DNA of 64,000 bases from Blautia coccoides (GTDB lineage Bacteria > Bacillota > Clostridia > Lachnospirales > Lachnospiraceae). The notes below the pieces were generated by a model that made no database searches, was not told where the DNA came from, and worked only from the letters and a program-made list of their open reading frames with translations. Every line of letters begins with the position of its first letter. The first letter of the stretch is position 1. Below, one piece after another: positions 16,080-24,545 of the stretch. Location: positions 4,374,501-4,438,500 of the forward strand of contig NZ_CP136422.1 in the NCBI RefSeq assembly GCF_034355335.1. The letters run 5' to 3'. The position numbers and the translations under genes were made by a program.

Positions 16080-18287
16080 TTATAGTTTCAGTTTTGCGAA
16101 GGCGTCGGCAAAGGCATTATTCAGCGGTTCGGCGGCTTCTTTTTTTTGTTTGGTGAGATATTTCTGAACATCTTTTTTAGAGACGCCGGCACCTTCCTTT
16201 TCTCTGCGTGACTGGAAGGAGGAGAGCTTTTCCTTGTATCCGCAGGGGCAGATGAAGGTCTCTTCCTTGCCTTTGACATAAAGCTCCATGCGTTTATGGC
16301 ATTTTGGACAGCGGGCGTTGGTTGTGCGGGAAATAGTCTCACGGTGGCCGCATTCGCGGTCCTGGCAGACTAAAAGCCTGCTGTTTTTGCCGTTTACCGA
16401 GAGCATGCGCTTGCCGCAGACAGGACATTTTGTATTGGTCAGGTTGTCATGGCGGAAAGTGCCGTCCCCTGTTTTAATTTCCTGTATGATATCCTGGGTG
16501 TAATCTTTAATATCAGAGAGGAATGTATCTTTTTTCAGTCTGCCCTCTGCAATCTTTGAGAGCTTCATCTCCCAGTCAGCCGTCAACTCCGGTTTTTTCA
16601 AGTCCTCAGGCACCAACTCCAGAAGCTGCTTTGCCTTGGAGGTGATGTAGATATCTTTGCCTCGTTTTTCCATCAGAAAAGTGTTGAACAGTTTATCAAT
16701 GATATCTGCGCGGGTTGCAACCGTTCCCAGTCCGCCTGTCTCCCCCAGTGTTTTAGCCGCTTTGGCATCATGGCTCTCCATAAACTTCACAGGATTCTCC
16801 ATGGCTGAGAGCAGGGTCGCCTCGTTGAAATGAGCCGGAGGTTTTGTTTTTCCTGTGGTCAGCTCAGCTTTGGAAGCCGGGAATGTGTCGCCTTTTTTGA
16901 CGGTCGGAAGTGTCTGATCCTTCAGGGCCGGCTCCTGGCTGCCGCTGTATTCCTCCTCATCATCGTCGTCGGTCCAGCCGCTCTCATAGGCTTCTTTCCA
17001 GCCCGGACTTTTTACTATTTTGCCTTTTGCCAAGAATATTTCTCCTGCTGCCTGGGCTTTTATGGTTGTCTGCTCATATTCAAAAGGCGGCATGAGAACA
17101 CTCAAAAAGCGGCGCACCACCAGATCATAGATCTTGCGCTCCTCATTTGTCATATGGTCCAACTGGACAAACTGCTCGGTGGGGATGATCGCATGGTGAT
17201 CGCTCACCTTCTTGTCATCCACAAAGGATTTGCTTGCTTTTATGGGCTTCATGGAAAGGCTGCCGGCCAGCTTCCGATAGGGTCCTACCGCACAGGCCTT
17301 CAGTCTTTCTTTCAGGGTCCCCACCACATCGCTTCCGATGTAGCGGGAATCGGTCCTCGGATACGTCAAGACTTTGTGGTTTTCATACAGACGCTGCATA
17401 ATGTTCAGCGTCTCCTTTGCGGATAAACCATACTTTTTATTTGCATCTCTCTGAAGCTCTGTCAGATCATAAAGTCCTGGTGAGAAGGTCTTTTTTGCCG
17501 TCTTCTCCACGGATTCTATGGTAAGGGAGCCTGCTTTTACCTGATTTAACAGGCTCTCCATCTTCTCCTTCTGGAAGGAACGGCAGGAACCGCTCTTTTT
17601 GTCCTGCCAGGTAAAATGTATACCCTGGGACTGCACTGTCATGCCATAGTAATCAACCGGCTTGAAGTTTCTGATCTCCTCCTCCCGCTTGGCTATCATG
17701 GCCAGTGTGGGGGTCTGGACACGCCCGCAGGAGAGCTGAGCATTGTATTTGCAGGTGAGTGCCCTTGTGGCATTGATCCCCACCAGCCAGTCAGCTTCCG
17801 CACGGGATACAGCCGCTGCGTACAGGTTATTGTAGTCTCTTCCGTCTCTCAGATTTGCAAAGCCGTCACGGATGGCCTTGTCTGTGACAGAAGAGATCCA
17901 CAGACGTTTGATGGGCTTTCGGCAGTTTGCTTTTTCCAGTATCCATCTGGCTACAAGCTCTCCCTCCCGGCCGGCGTCAGTGGCAATGATGATTTCTCCC
18001 ACGTCGTTTCTGTAAAGCTGTGTTTTCACAGCATTGTACTGCTTGGCCGTCTGTTTGATCACCACCAGCTCCATTTTCTTGGGGATCATGGGAAGATGCT
18101 CCATTTTCCACTCTCTGTACTTCTTGTCATACCCTTCCGGGTCGTCTAACGTGACAAGATGGCCCAGTGCCCAGGATACAATGTATTTATCGCCCTCCAT
18201 GGCTCCGTTTAATTTTCTGCCGCATTTTAGCACCCTGGCAATATCCCGGGCAACGGACGGTTTTTCTGCTAAAACTAATGATTTCAT
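16080..18287 (-). CDS. topB: DNA topoisomerase III
   Basis: 735-residue type IA topoisomerase. It has an N-terminal TOPRIM domain (LVLAEKPSVARDIA; IATDAGREGELVA), the active-site tyrosine Y309 in VLTYPRTDSRYI, and the SCGRVQTPTLAM motif. The C-terminus carries two zinc-ribbon-like modules (CPVCGKRM ... CQDRECG and CPKCHKRM ... CPCGYK). It relaxes and decatenates DNA. The start is four bases after the aroF stop, so it should be on the aroF transcript and downstream of the aroF attenuator. The length is normal for chromosomal Firmicute TopB. Confidence 0.95.
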   Translation of the reverse strand: MKSLVLAEKPSVARDIARVLKCGRKLNGAMEGDKYIVSWALGHLVTLDDPEGYDKKYREWKMEHLPMIPKKMELVVIKQTAKQYNAVKTQLYRNDVGEIIIATDAGREGELVARWILEKANCRKPIKRLWISSVTDKAIRDGFANLRDGRDYNNLYAAAVSRAEADWLVGINATRALTCKYNAQLSCGRVQTPTLAMIAKREEEIRNFKPVDYYGMTVQSQGIHFTWQDKKSGSCRSFQKEKMESLLNQVKAGSLTIESVEKTAKKTFSPGLYDLTELQRDANKKYGLSAKETLNIMQRLYENHKVLTYPRTDSRYIGSDVVGTLKERLKACAVGPYRKLAGSLSMKPIKASKSFVDDKKVSDHHAIIPTEQFVQLDHMTNEERKIYDLVVRRFLSVLMPPFEYEQTTIKAQAAGEIFLAKGKIVKSPGWKEAYESGWTDDDDEEEYSGSQEPALKDQTLPTVKKGDTFPASKAELTTGKTKPPAHFNEATLLSAMENPVKFMESHDAKAAKTLGETGGLGTVATRADIIDKLFNTFLMEKRGKDIYITSKAKQLLELVPEDLKKPELTADWEMKLSKIAEGRLKKDTFLSDIKDYTQDIIQEIKTGDGTFRHDNLTNTKCPVCGKRMLSVNGKNSRLLVCQDRECGHRETISRTTNARCPKCHKRMELYVKGKEETFICPCGYKEKLSSFQSRREKEGAGVSKKDVQKYLTKQKKEAAEPLNNAFADAFAKLKL

Positions 18288-18291
18288 GAAA

Positions 18292-19302
18292 TTACATTAC
18301 CTTTCCGAAAAATTCTGTTGTCTTCTTCACCTTCTGCATTATATCGTCAAACATGGCCGGTGTCAAAGACTGCATGCCGTCACACAGGGCTTTTTCCGGA
18401 TCATTGTGCACTTCTATCATTACACCGTCAGCTCCCGCCGCAATTGCCGCCATAGTAAGAGGCTCCACCATGAAACGGATGCCCGCCGCGTGGCTTGGAT
18501 CAATGATGACAGGCAGATGTGTCTTCTTCTTCAGCATAGGGATGGCTGATATATCCAGTGTATTCCTCATGGAAGTCTCAAAGGTGCGGATACCTCTCTC
18601 GCAGAGGATCACTTGTTCATTTCCGCCTGCCATAATATATTCTGCACTCATAAGCAATTCATCCAGGGTGTTTGCCATGCCGCGTTTCAGAAGAATGGGT
18701 TTTTTCAGTTTTCCCAGCTCTTTCAAAAGCTCAAAGTTCTGCATATTTCTGGTACCAACCTGTATCACATCCACATCCTCAAAGAGGTCCAGATGCCCCA
18801 GACGCATAATCTCTGTCACAATAGGAAGACCGGTCTGCTTCTTGGCCTCCAGCAGCAATTTGAGTCCTTCATCTCCCAGCCCTTGGAAGGAGTAGGGGGA
18901 GGTTCTCGGCTTAAATGCCCCGCCTCTTAAAAGTCCGGCTCCGGAGTTCTTCACATCCTCAGCCACTTTGATCATCTGTTCCCTGGTCTCCACAGAGCAA
19001 GGCCCGGCGATCACCTGAAAATTTCCGCCGCCGATCTTTCTTTGGCACACATCGACCACAGTATCCTCCGGGTGCATACTTCTGTTTGCTTTCTTATACG
19101 GCTCCTTGATCCTTTTCACAGATTCCACTATTTCCAGTGCCTGAAACTGGTCCTCCTGCAGCTCTGTGGTATCTCCGATCAATCCGATCAGCATGGTATC
19201 CAGCCCCTGTGACATATGAAGTCTCAGTCCCCGCCGGATCAGGCTTTCCTTCAGCTCCTCCACCTTTTTTTCGTCCGCGTTCTTTTTCAGTACAATGATC
19301 AT
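18292..19302 (-). CDS. aroF: 3-deoxy-7-phosphoheptulonate (DAHP) synthase
   Basis: 336-residue type I DAHP synthase, first enzyme of the shikimate pathway (phosphoenolpyruvate + erythrose 4-phosphate). An N-terminal ACT/ferredoxin-like regulatory domain (about 1-70, MIIVLKKNADEKKVEEL) is fused to the barrel. Conserved segments are VIAGPCSVE, GGAFKPRTSPYSFQG, IQVGTRNMQN, LLKRG and IDPSHAAG. The extra N-terminal domain usually brings allosteric control by aromatic amino acids. A leader peptide and terminator upstream (19334-19508) add predicted attenuation control. topB follows four bases later. Confidence 0.96.
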   Translation of the reverse strand: MIIVLKKNADEKKVEELKESLIRRGLRLHMSQGLDTMLIGLIGDTTELQEDQFQALEIVESVKRIKEPYKKANRSMHPEDTVVDVCQRKIGGGNFQVIAGPCSVETREQMIKVAEDVKNSGAGLLRGGAFKPRTSPYSFQGLGDEGLKLLLEAKKQTGLPIVTEIMRLGHLDLFEDVDVIQVGTRNMQNFELLKELGKLKKPILLKRGMANTLDELLMSAEYIMAGGNEQVILCERGIRTFETSMRNTLDISAIPMLKKKTHLPVIIDPSHAAGIRFMVEPLTMAAIAAGADGVMIEVHNDPEKALCDGMQSLTPAMFDDIMQKVKKTTEFFGKVM

Positions 19303-19333
19303 GTTCTAATTCCTCCCATTCATAAATTCAGAC

Positions 19334-19368
19334 AAAAAAAACCGATGTCTGCTACGCGCAAACACCGG
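19334..19368 (-). terminator. aroF leader attenuator (intrinsic terminator)
   Basis: Read leftward: an 11-bp stem (CCGGTGTTTGC / GCAGACATCGG, two G-U pairs), a 5-nt loop and eight T residues, ending about 30 bp before the aroF start codon. The 3' half of the loop and stem (CGTAGCA, 19356-19350) is the exact complement of TGCTACG (19430-19424) inside the leader-peptide gene, which gives a mutually exclusive antiterminator. Confidence 0.85.
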
Positions 19369-19403
19369 CCTATTTTCAGTATCTTTCAATTCTTTAAAAG
19401 ATC

Positions 19404-19508
19404 TTATGAAATAGATGTTTTACCGTAGCAAAAAGAACCCGCGTTATAAAAATAACCCAGAAAGCCAAAATAATATGCTTTTGTCCATACGTTCTTTTCT
19501 GCTGACAT
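19404..19508 (-). CDS. Aromatic-rich leader peptide for aroF attenuation
   Basis: A 34-codon ORF with a GAGG Shine-Dalgarno eight bases before its ATG. Ten of its residues are aromatic: W8, Y12, Y13, F14, F16, Y19, F20, Y21, F26 and Y28. The codons for Cys27-Tyr28 (TGCTAC) form the antiterminator strand. Predicted behaviour, as in known amino-acid operon attenuators: a ribosome stalled on aromatic codons leaves this strand free to pair with CGTAGCA and open the terminator; a fast ribosome covers it and the terminator forms. Too short for normal gene finding. Translation is inferred. Confidence 0.8.
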   Translation of the reverse strand: MSAEKNVWTKAYYFGFLGYFYNAGSFCYGKTSIS

Positions 19509-19540
19509 AATAAAACCTCAATCTCACTTTGATATTCCCA

Positions 19541-19569
19541 ATCATACTACCCTGCATCTGCTTTGTCAA
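19541..19569 (-). promoter_or_regulatory. Promoter of the aroF leader
   Basis: Read leftward: TTGACA (19569-19564), a 17-bp spacer, TATGAT (19546-19541). It lies 33 bp upstream of the leader-peptide ATG. Confidence 0.85.
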
Positions 19570-19840
19570 TCTTTTTATCTAAAATTGTTTTACCATTTTA
19601 AACCGTAACGCTTTAAACCATGAACGCGTCATATCCTGCCCGGAGAGTTTTCTATGCAAAAAAGACTCCTGCCAAAGAACAATTTCGGCGGTTTACCGAA
19701 ATACCCGGGACAAAACCACCGTTTTTACAAATTGACGACAGCAGTTCTGTCCGGTCCTTTGACCGGAGTCTCAGAACGCCGGGACCACTTCGGCACTGAC
19801 GTTCCAAATACTTTTATTTAAATAATTTCAGCCTCTAAGT
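19570..19840. other. Structured spacer upstream of the aroF promoter
   Basis: 271 bp with no gene. Two hairpins stand out: 19683-19701 (TTTCGG/CCGAAA) and 19744-19777 (outer GTTCTG/CAGAAC plus inner CCGGTC/GACCGG). Neither has a good T-run, so their job as terminator for the ABC exporter operon is uncertain. Confidence 0.45.
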
Positions 19841-21685
19841 TTACATGGCCTCTGCCTTCTCAAACTGGCTGTTATACAGGTTTGCATAAAATCCGCCGGC
19901 TTCCAGCAAGGCTTTATGAGTTCCCTGTTCAATAATATCTCCGTCTTTCATAACAAGGATCAGATCCGCATCCCGGATAGTGGACAGCCTGTGGGCGATC
20001 ACAAAACTGGTTCTACCCTTCATCAGATTATCCATGGCCTTTTGGATACGCTCTTCTGTTCTTGTATCCACAGAGGAAGTAGCTTCATCCAGGATCAGCA
20101 GCCTGTTATCCGCCAGAATTGCTCTGGCAATGGTCAGAAGCTGTTTCTGTCCCTGGGAGATATTGTTTGTCTCTTCGTTCAGCACCATCTGATAACCACC
20201 GGGCTGTGACATGATAAAGTGATGGGCATGTGCTGCCTTTGCCGCTGCAATGACCTCTTCATCTGTGGCATCCAGACGGCCATAGCGGATATTTTCCATA
20301 ATTGTTCCGTGGAACAGCCAGGTATCCTGCAAGACCATACCAAACAGCTCACGCAGCTCACTTCTGTTAAAGTCCTTGATGTTATGACCATCGATCAGGA
20401 TCTCTCCGGAATTGACATCATAGAACCGCATCAGCAGTTTGATCATGGTTGTCTTGCCGGCACCTGTGGGACCCACAATAGCCACCTTCTGCCCTGCTTT
20501 TATATCTGCGGAGAAGTCATGGATAATGATCTTATTGGGGTCATATCCAAATGATGTGTGGCGGATTTCTACATTGCCGTCAACATGGCTGACATCTGCC
20601 GGGTTTTCCACTGTCTGCTCTTCCTCCTCAACATCCAGGAATTCAAACACTCTCTCAGATGCCGCTGCCGAGGACTGCAGCATATTTGTCACCTGGGCGA
20701 TCTGTTGGATAGGCTGTGTGAAGTTTCTGATATACTGGAAAAACGCCTGCACATCACCTACTTCGATCTTGCTCTTGATCACCATGAATCCGCCCAACAG
20801 AGCAACCATCACATATCCCAGGTTACCCACAAACTGCATGATAGGCATCATCATACCGGAGAAAAACTGAGAGCGCCATGCAGAGCTGTACAGCTTTTCA
20901 TTGGTCTTCTCAAATTCGCTGATCACGGACTCTTCCTTGTTAAATGCCTTTACAACATTATGTCCGCTATAAATCTCCTCCACCTGTCCGTTTACTTCAC
21001 CCAGATACTTCTGCTGTGCCTGGAAATATTTTTGTGAATGCTTCATGACCTTGCTGATGATCGCCATTGAGATAGGAAGGATCAGCAGTGCCGCCAGTGT
21101 CATCCATACATTGATACTCAGCATCATCACAAGCACGCCTATGAGCGTGGTGCAGGACGTGATGAGCTGGGTTACACTCTGGTTGATACCCATCTGCAGG
21201 GTATCCACATCATTGGTGATCCTTGAGAGAATCTCACCGTGGGTCCTGCTCTCAAAATATTTCATGGGAATTCTGTTGATCTTCTGGGAGATGTCTTTTC
21301 TCAGGCTGTATGTGACATCATTTGATATCCCTGTCATAATAAATCCCTGGATAAAGGACAGCAGGGCGCTGACCAGGTACAGACAGAGACATGCCAAAAG
21401 GATCTGAACAATCTTGTCAAAATTGATTCCGCTGCCGCCGTTTATCTTGGATACCAGTCCGTTAAACAGTTCAGTGGTAGCCTTACCTAAAATCTTAGGC
21501 CCCACAATATTAAATACCGTACCGCCTACGGCAAACAGGACCATCAGTATCAGCCTGAACTTATACCGCTCCATATATTTCACCAGACGCATCATGGCAC
21601 CCTTAAAATCTTTTGCCTTCTCGCCCGGCATTCCTTTTCCGTGACCACCCATCGGCCCTCTCGGTCTTCTCGCTGTATCACTCAT
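19841..21685 (-). CDS. ABC exporter subunit with canonical ATPase site (heterodimer partner B)
   Basis: 614-residue half-transporter: six membrane helices, then a nucleotide-binding domain. Walker A is GPTGAGKTTM, the Walker B has the catalytic glutamate (LLILDEATSSVD) and the switch histidine is in VIAHRLSTI, but the signature reads NISQGQKQ instead of LSGGQ. The partner encoded upstream has the opposite pattern, the mark of heterodimeric multidrug exporters such as BmrCD. The start overlaps the partner's stop by eight bases (ATGAGTGA) with GGAGGAGG upstream, giving translational coupling; a longer ATG at 21739 was rejected. Confidence 0.92.
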   Translation of the reverse strand: MSDTARRPRGPMGGHGKGMPGEKAKDFKGAMMRLVKYMERYKFRLILMVLFAVGGTVFNIVGPKILGKATTELFNGLVSKINGGSGINFDKIVQILLACLCLYLVSALLSFIQGFIMTGISNDVTYSLRKDISQKINRIPMKYFESRTHGEILSRITNDVDTLQMGINQSVTQLITSCTTLIGVLVMMLSINVWMTLAALLILPISMAIISKVMKHSQKYFQAQQKYLGEVNGQVEEIYSGHNVVKAFNKEESVISEFEKTNEKLYSSAWRSQFFSGMMMPIMQFVGNLGYVMVALLGGFMVIKSKIEVGDVQAFFQYIRNFTQPIQQIAQVTNMLQSSAAASERVFEFLDVEEEEQTVENPADVSHVDGNVEIRHTSFGYDPNKIIIHDFSADIKAGQKVAIVGPTGAGKTTMIKLLMRFYDVNSGEILIDGHNIKDFNRSELRELFGMVLQDTWLFHGTIMENIRYGRLDATDEEVIAAAKAAHAHHFIMSQPGGYQMVLNEETNNISQGQKQLLTIARAILADNRLLILDEATSSVDTRTEERIQKAMDNLMKGRTSFVIAHRLSTIRDADLILVMKDGDIIEQGTHKALLEAGGFYANLYNSQFEKAEAM

Positions 21686-23843
21686 TAGCCAATTCCTCCT
21701 CCGACAGCTGTGACATGGCAATCTGACGATATACCTCACAGGATTTCAAAAGCTCTTTATGGGTTCCCTGACCGACCACACGTCCCTCATCCAGAACCAG
21801 GATCCGGTCCGCATGCAGGATCGTGCTGATACGCTGTGCAACGATCAGAGTTGTAGCATCTTTTGTCTCTTTTTTCAGTGCACGGCGGAGCACCACATCT
21901 GTCTTATAGTCAAGAGCAGAAAAACTGTCATCAAAAATATAGATCTCCGGCCGTTTTGCAATAGCCCTGGCAATGGAGAGACGTTGTTTCTGCCCGCCGG
22001 ATACATTGGTACCTCCCTGGGCTATCTCAGAATCCACCTTCTCCTCTTTTTCCTGTATGAAGTCCCATGCCTGAGCCACTTCAGCCGCCCGCTGAACTTC
22101 TGCGTCTGTTGCGTCCTCTTTTCCGTAGCGGATATTGGAGTCAATAGTTCCTGAGAAAAGAACACCCTTCTGCGGAACATAACCGATGCGGTCACGCAGA
22201 TCTGTAAGCTTCATATCCCGGACATCCACACCGTCCACCAGAATCCGTCCTGATGACACATCGAAGAATCTCGGTATCAGGTTCACCAGCGTACTCTTTC
22301 CGCTGCCTGTACTTCCGATAAATGCCACAGTCTCTCCTTTATGGGCTGAGAAGTCAATATCTGTAAGCGTCTCCTCATCTGCACCCGGATATGAGAATCC
22401 CACATGTTCAAAGCGAACCTCACCTTTTGCTCCTTTGTCCGGCAGCGCATGGGCTTCGCCGTCCAGAATGGAAACCTTTGTACCCATAACTTCATTGATA
22501 CGTTTTGCCGCAACGCTTGCCCTTGGAAGCATAATTGACATCATGGTGATCATCAGGAAGGACATAATGATCTGCATTGCATACTGCATAAACGCCATCA
22601 TATTTCCAACCTGCATGGTTCCGTTATCCACTGCATGTGCTCCGTTGTAGACGATCAGAATTGTAATACCGTTCATGATCAGCATCATGGCAGGCATCAT
22701 AAATGTCATGCAGCGATTGACAAACAGGTTTGTTTTGGTCAGCCTCTCATTGGCATCCTCAAAACGTGCCTCCTCGTGTTTCTCACGGCTGAACGCGCGG
22801 ATAACAGGAATACCTGTCAGGATTTCCCTGGAAACCAGATTCAGCTCATCGATCAAATACTGCAGTTTTGTAAATTTGGGCATTGCGATTGAAAACAAAA
22901 GCCCTACTAAAATAATGATCGCCGCAACAGCCACGCCCAGGATCCAGGTCATGGATGCATCTGTCTGCAGCACTTTTAAGACTCCGCCAATACCCAGGAT
23001 CGGTGCATAGAGCACAATTCTGAAGATCATGGCAAACACCTGCTGTACCTGCTGGATATCATTGGTACTTCTGGTGATAAGAGAAGCCGTTGAAAAATGG
23101 TTCAGCTCTTCACCGGAAAAAGATATAACCTTCCGGTACACGCCATTTCTCAGGTTTCTTCCCAGAATAGCCGCTACCCTTGCAGACAAAAATGTAACGG
23201 AAATGGCAGCTACCATTATGACAAGTGCAAGTCCCAGCATTTTAAGACCTGACATAAGAATGTACCGGATCTGCATCTGGTCCACATCTATTCCCTGTCC
23301 TTCGTACTCCTGCTGTACATACTGCACAGCCGCCTGTGTTACAATGGAGTCCGGCATATCTTTCATATTCGAGGTCATAGCATCCATCATTTTCAGAAGC
23401 TGCTCTTTTGGCATCTGTGAAAATACCTGGAACAGATCCGCGTCCTCGGGAAGCTGCATCTTTTCTTTGATCTGCTTCACCTGGTCGCCGTCCTCTTCAA
23501 AGCTTTCCACAGCCATCATGGGCATACCGAAAATACTGTTCAGCTTTTCCCTCTCATCCTTGTTGATCTCTTTTAATTTGTAAATATCACCCTTTAATGT
23601 ATAGGCGTCTTTTACCGTATCCACGTCTTTGTCTTCCATAAACAGAAACAATTTTTCCATGGACTCCTCCCGGATCTTTTCCGGAACTCCGTCCTCGATA
23701 CCCTTCTGCTGGATTCCTATGTTGACGATTTTGGATGTGTAATCAGGCAAAGCCAGATCGCAGTTCGCCTGGAGGAATAAAAGAGCAATGATCAGCACAA
23801 TATAGTACCAGCGCTCTTTCATGTAATGAAACATTTTTATCAT
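21678..23843 (-). CDS. ABC exporter subunit with degenerate ATPase site and large ectodomain (partner A)
   Basis: 721-residue half-transporter. A first membrane helix (about 12-28) is followed by an insertion of about 160 charged residues before the second helix (about 205), predicted to be extracellular. The nucleotide-binding domain has Walker A GSTGSGKSTL and a good signature VSGGQKQR, but Walker B ends in aspartate (YIFDDSFSALD) and the switch histidine is glutamine (VAQRISTI). It should pair with the next gene to form one active ATPase site. An extracellular domain of this kind is known in some heterodimeric exporters. The MarR gene 18 bp upstream probably controls it. Confidence 0.92.
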   Translation of the reverse strand: MIKMFHYMKERWYYIVLIIALLFLQANCDLALPDYTSKIVNIGIQQKGIEDGVPEKIREESMEKLFLFMEDKDVDTVKDAYTLKGDIYKLKEINKDEREKLNSIFGMPMMAVESFEEDGDQVKQIKEKMQLPEDADLFQVFSQMPKEQLLKMMDAMTSNMKDMPDSIVTQAAVQYVQQEYEGQGIDVDQMQIRYILMSGLKMLGLALVIMVAAISVTFLSARVAAILGRNLRNGVYRKVISFSGEELNHFSTASLITRSTNDIQQVQQVFAMIFRIVLYAPILGIGGVLKVLQTDASMTWILGVAVAAIIILVGLLFSIAMPKFTKLQYLIDELNLVSREILTGIPVIRAFSREKHEEARFEDANERLTKTNLFVNRCMTFMMPAMMLIMNGITILIVYNGAHAVDNGTMQVGNMMAFMQYAMQIIMSFLMITMMSIMLPRASVAAKRINEVMGTKVSILDGEAHALPDKGAKGEVRFEHVGFSYPGADEETLTDIDFSAHKGETVAFIGSTGSGKSTLVNLIPRFFDVSSGRILVDGVDVRDMKLTDLRDRIGYVPQKGVLFSGTIDSNIRYGKEDATDAEVQRAAEVAQAWDFIQEKEEKVDSEIAQGGTNVSGGQKQRLSIARAIAKRPEIYIFDDSFSALDYKTDVVLRRALKKETKDATTLIVAQRISTILHADRILVLDEGRVVGQGTHKELLKSCEVYRQIAMSQLSEEELANE

Positions 23844-23861
23844 GGTGTCACTCCTTTTAGT

Positions 23862-24296
23862 TTATTTAGTCTGTTCCAGATTCTCGATCATCTGTTTAAA
23901 AAACCGTTTCATAAGACAGATCTCACTCTCCGAAAAGCCATGAAAAATAGCCTTTTCACTGTCTTCAACCATTTTCTGGACGTTTTTACTGAGTTCACGT
24001 CCTTTGGGACTCAGATATATACGGCTCATGCGCTGATCTTTCTCATCCGCCTTGCGGATGATCAGCCCTGACTTCTCCATCCTTTTAATGGAGACCGCTA
24101 CTGTTGGAGGGGTGATCTTCATCTCTTCCGAGATCTGCCGCTGGCTCAGTCCCTCTTGTCTCGCCAGCAAATGAAGCATCGGCACCTGTCTGGGATGCAC
24201 ATCCATCTCCCGCAGCGCAGCGTAGGCCCTGCCAAAATACATATGGGTTGTTTTCATAAACAGACTTTGCAGACTGTCTTCATTTCCACACATCAT
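23862..24296 (-). CDS. MarR family repressor of the ABC exporter
   Basis: 144-residue MarR-type winged helix protein. Recognition elements are LSQRQISEEMKITPPTVAVS (wing-helix region) and RMEKSGLIIRKADEKDQRM (wing). The start chosen has AAGGGAGG eight bases upstream; an ATG at 24317 lies before that Shine-Dalgarno and is rejected. It is the first gene of an operon with the two exporter subunits. A perfect 16-bp palindrome sits at its transcription start, a natural autoregulatory operator. The ligand is unknown. Confidence 0.9.
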   Translation of the reverse strand: MMCGNEDSLQSLFMKTTHMYFGRAYAALREMDVHPRQVPMLHLLARQEGLSQRQISEEMKITPPTVAVSIKRMEKSGLIIRKADEKDQRMSRIYLSPKGRELSKNVQKMVEDSEKAIFHGFSESEICLMKRFFKQMIENLEQTK

Positions 24297-24318
24297 TTCT
24301 TCCGCCTCCCTTCTCATT

Positions 24319-24334
24319 AGTTAGTCGACTAACT
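24319..24334. promoter_or_regulatory. MarR operator palindrome
   Basis: Perfect 16-bp palindrome AGTTAGTCGACTAACT, starting one base downstream of the predicted -10 box, where a bound MarR dimer would block transcription. Confidence 0.75.
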
Positions 24335-24335
24335 T

Positions 24336-24364
24336 AGTTTATCCCAAGATTTATGATTTTTCAA
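24336..24364 (-). promoter_or_regulatory. Promoter of the marR-ABC exporter operon
   Basis: Read leftward: TTGAAA (24364-24359), a 17-bp spacer, TAAACT (24341-24336). The palindromic operator follows directly. Confidence 0.6.
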
Positions 24365-24472
24365 TACAAAGCTTTATATTTTATCCTTTTTTTATAATTT
24401 ATTAATCTTATTTTATTAGCCGCCTAATCTTTTTGTTACATGAACCAATAAATTACCTAAGAAAAAAAGACG

Positions 24473-24517
24473 AAAAAAAGCATCGTGCCGACGATATTTT
24501 CGTCAATCGCACGATGC
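24473..24517 (-). terminator. Terminator of the aminotransferase-DMT-MATE operon
   Basis: Read leftward: outer stem GCATCGTGC/GCACGATGC, an inner GACGA/TCGTC stem, then TTTTTTTCG. It ends 28 bp past the MATE gene stop. Confidence 0.9.
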
Positions 24518-24545
24518 GCGTCCGTCAATACTGTTTTCTCTTTCG

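Noticed and set aside
16830..17426. 198-codon rightward frame inside topB
   Set aside because: Antisense shadow of a conserved gene; the topB motifs are continuous on the other strand.
19744..19777. Terminator for the ABC exporter operon
   Set aside because: A good hairpin but with no T-run on the leftward side; kept only as a structured spacer feature.
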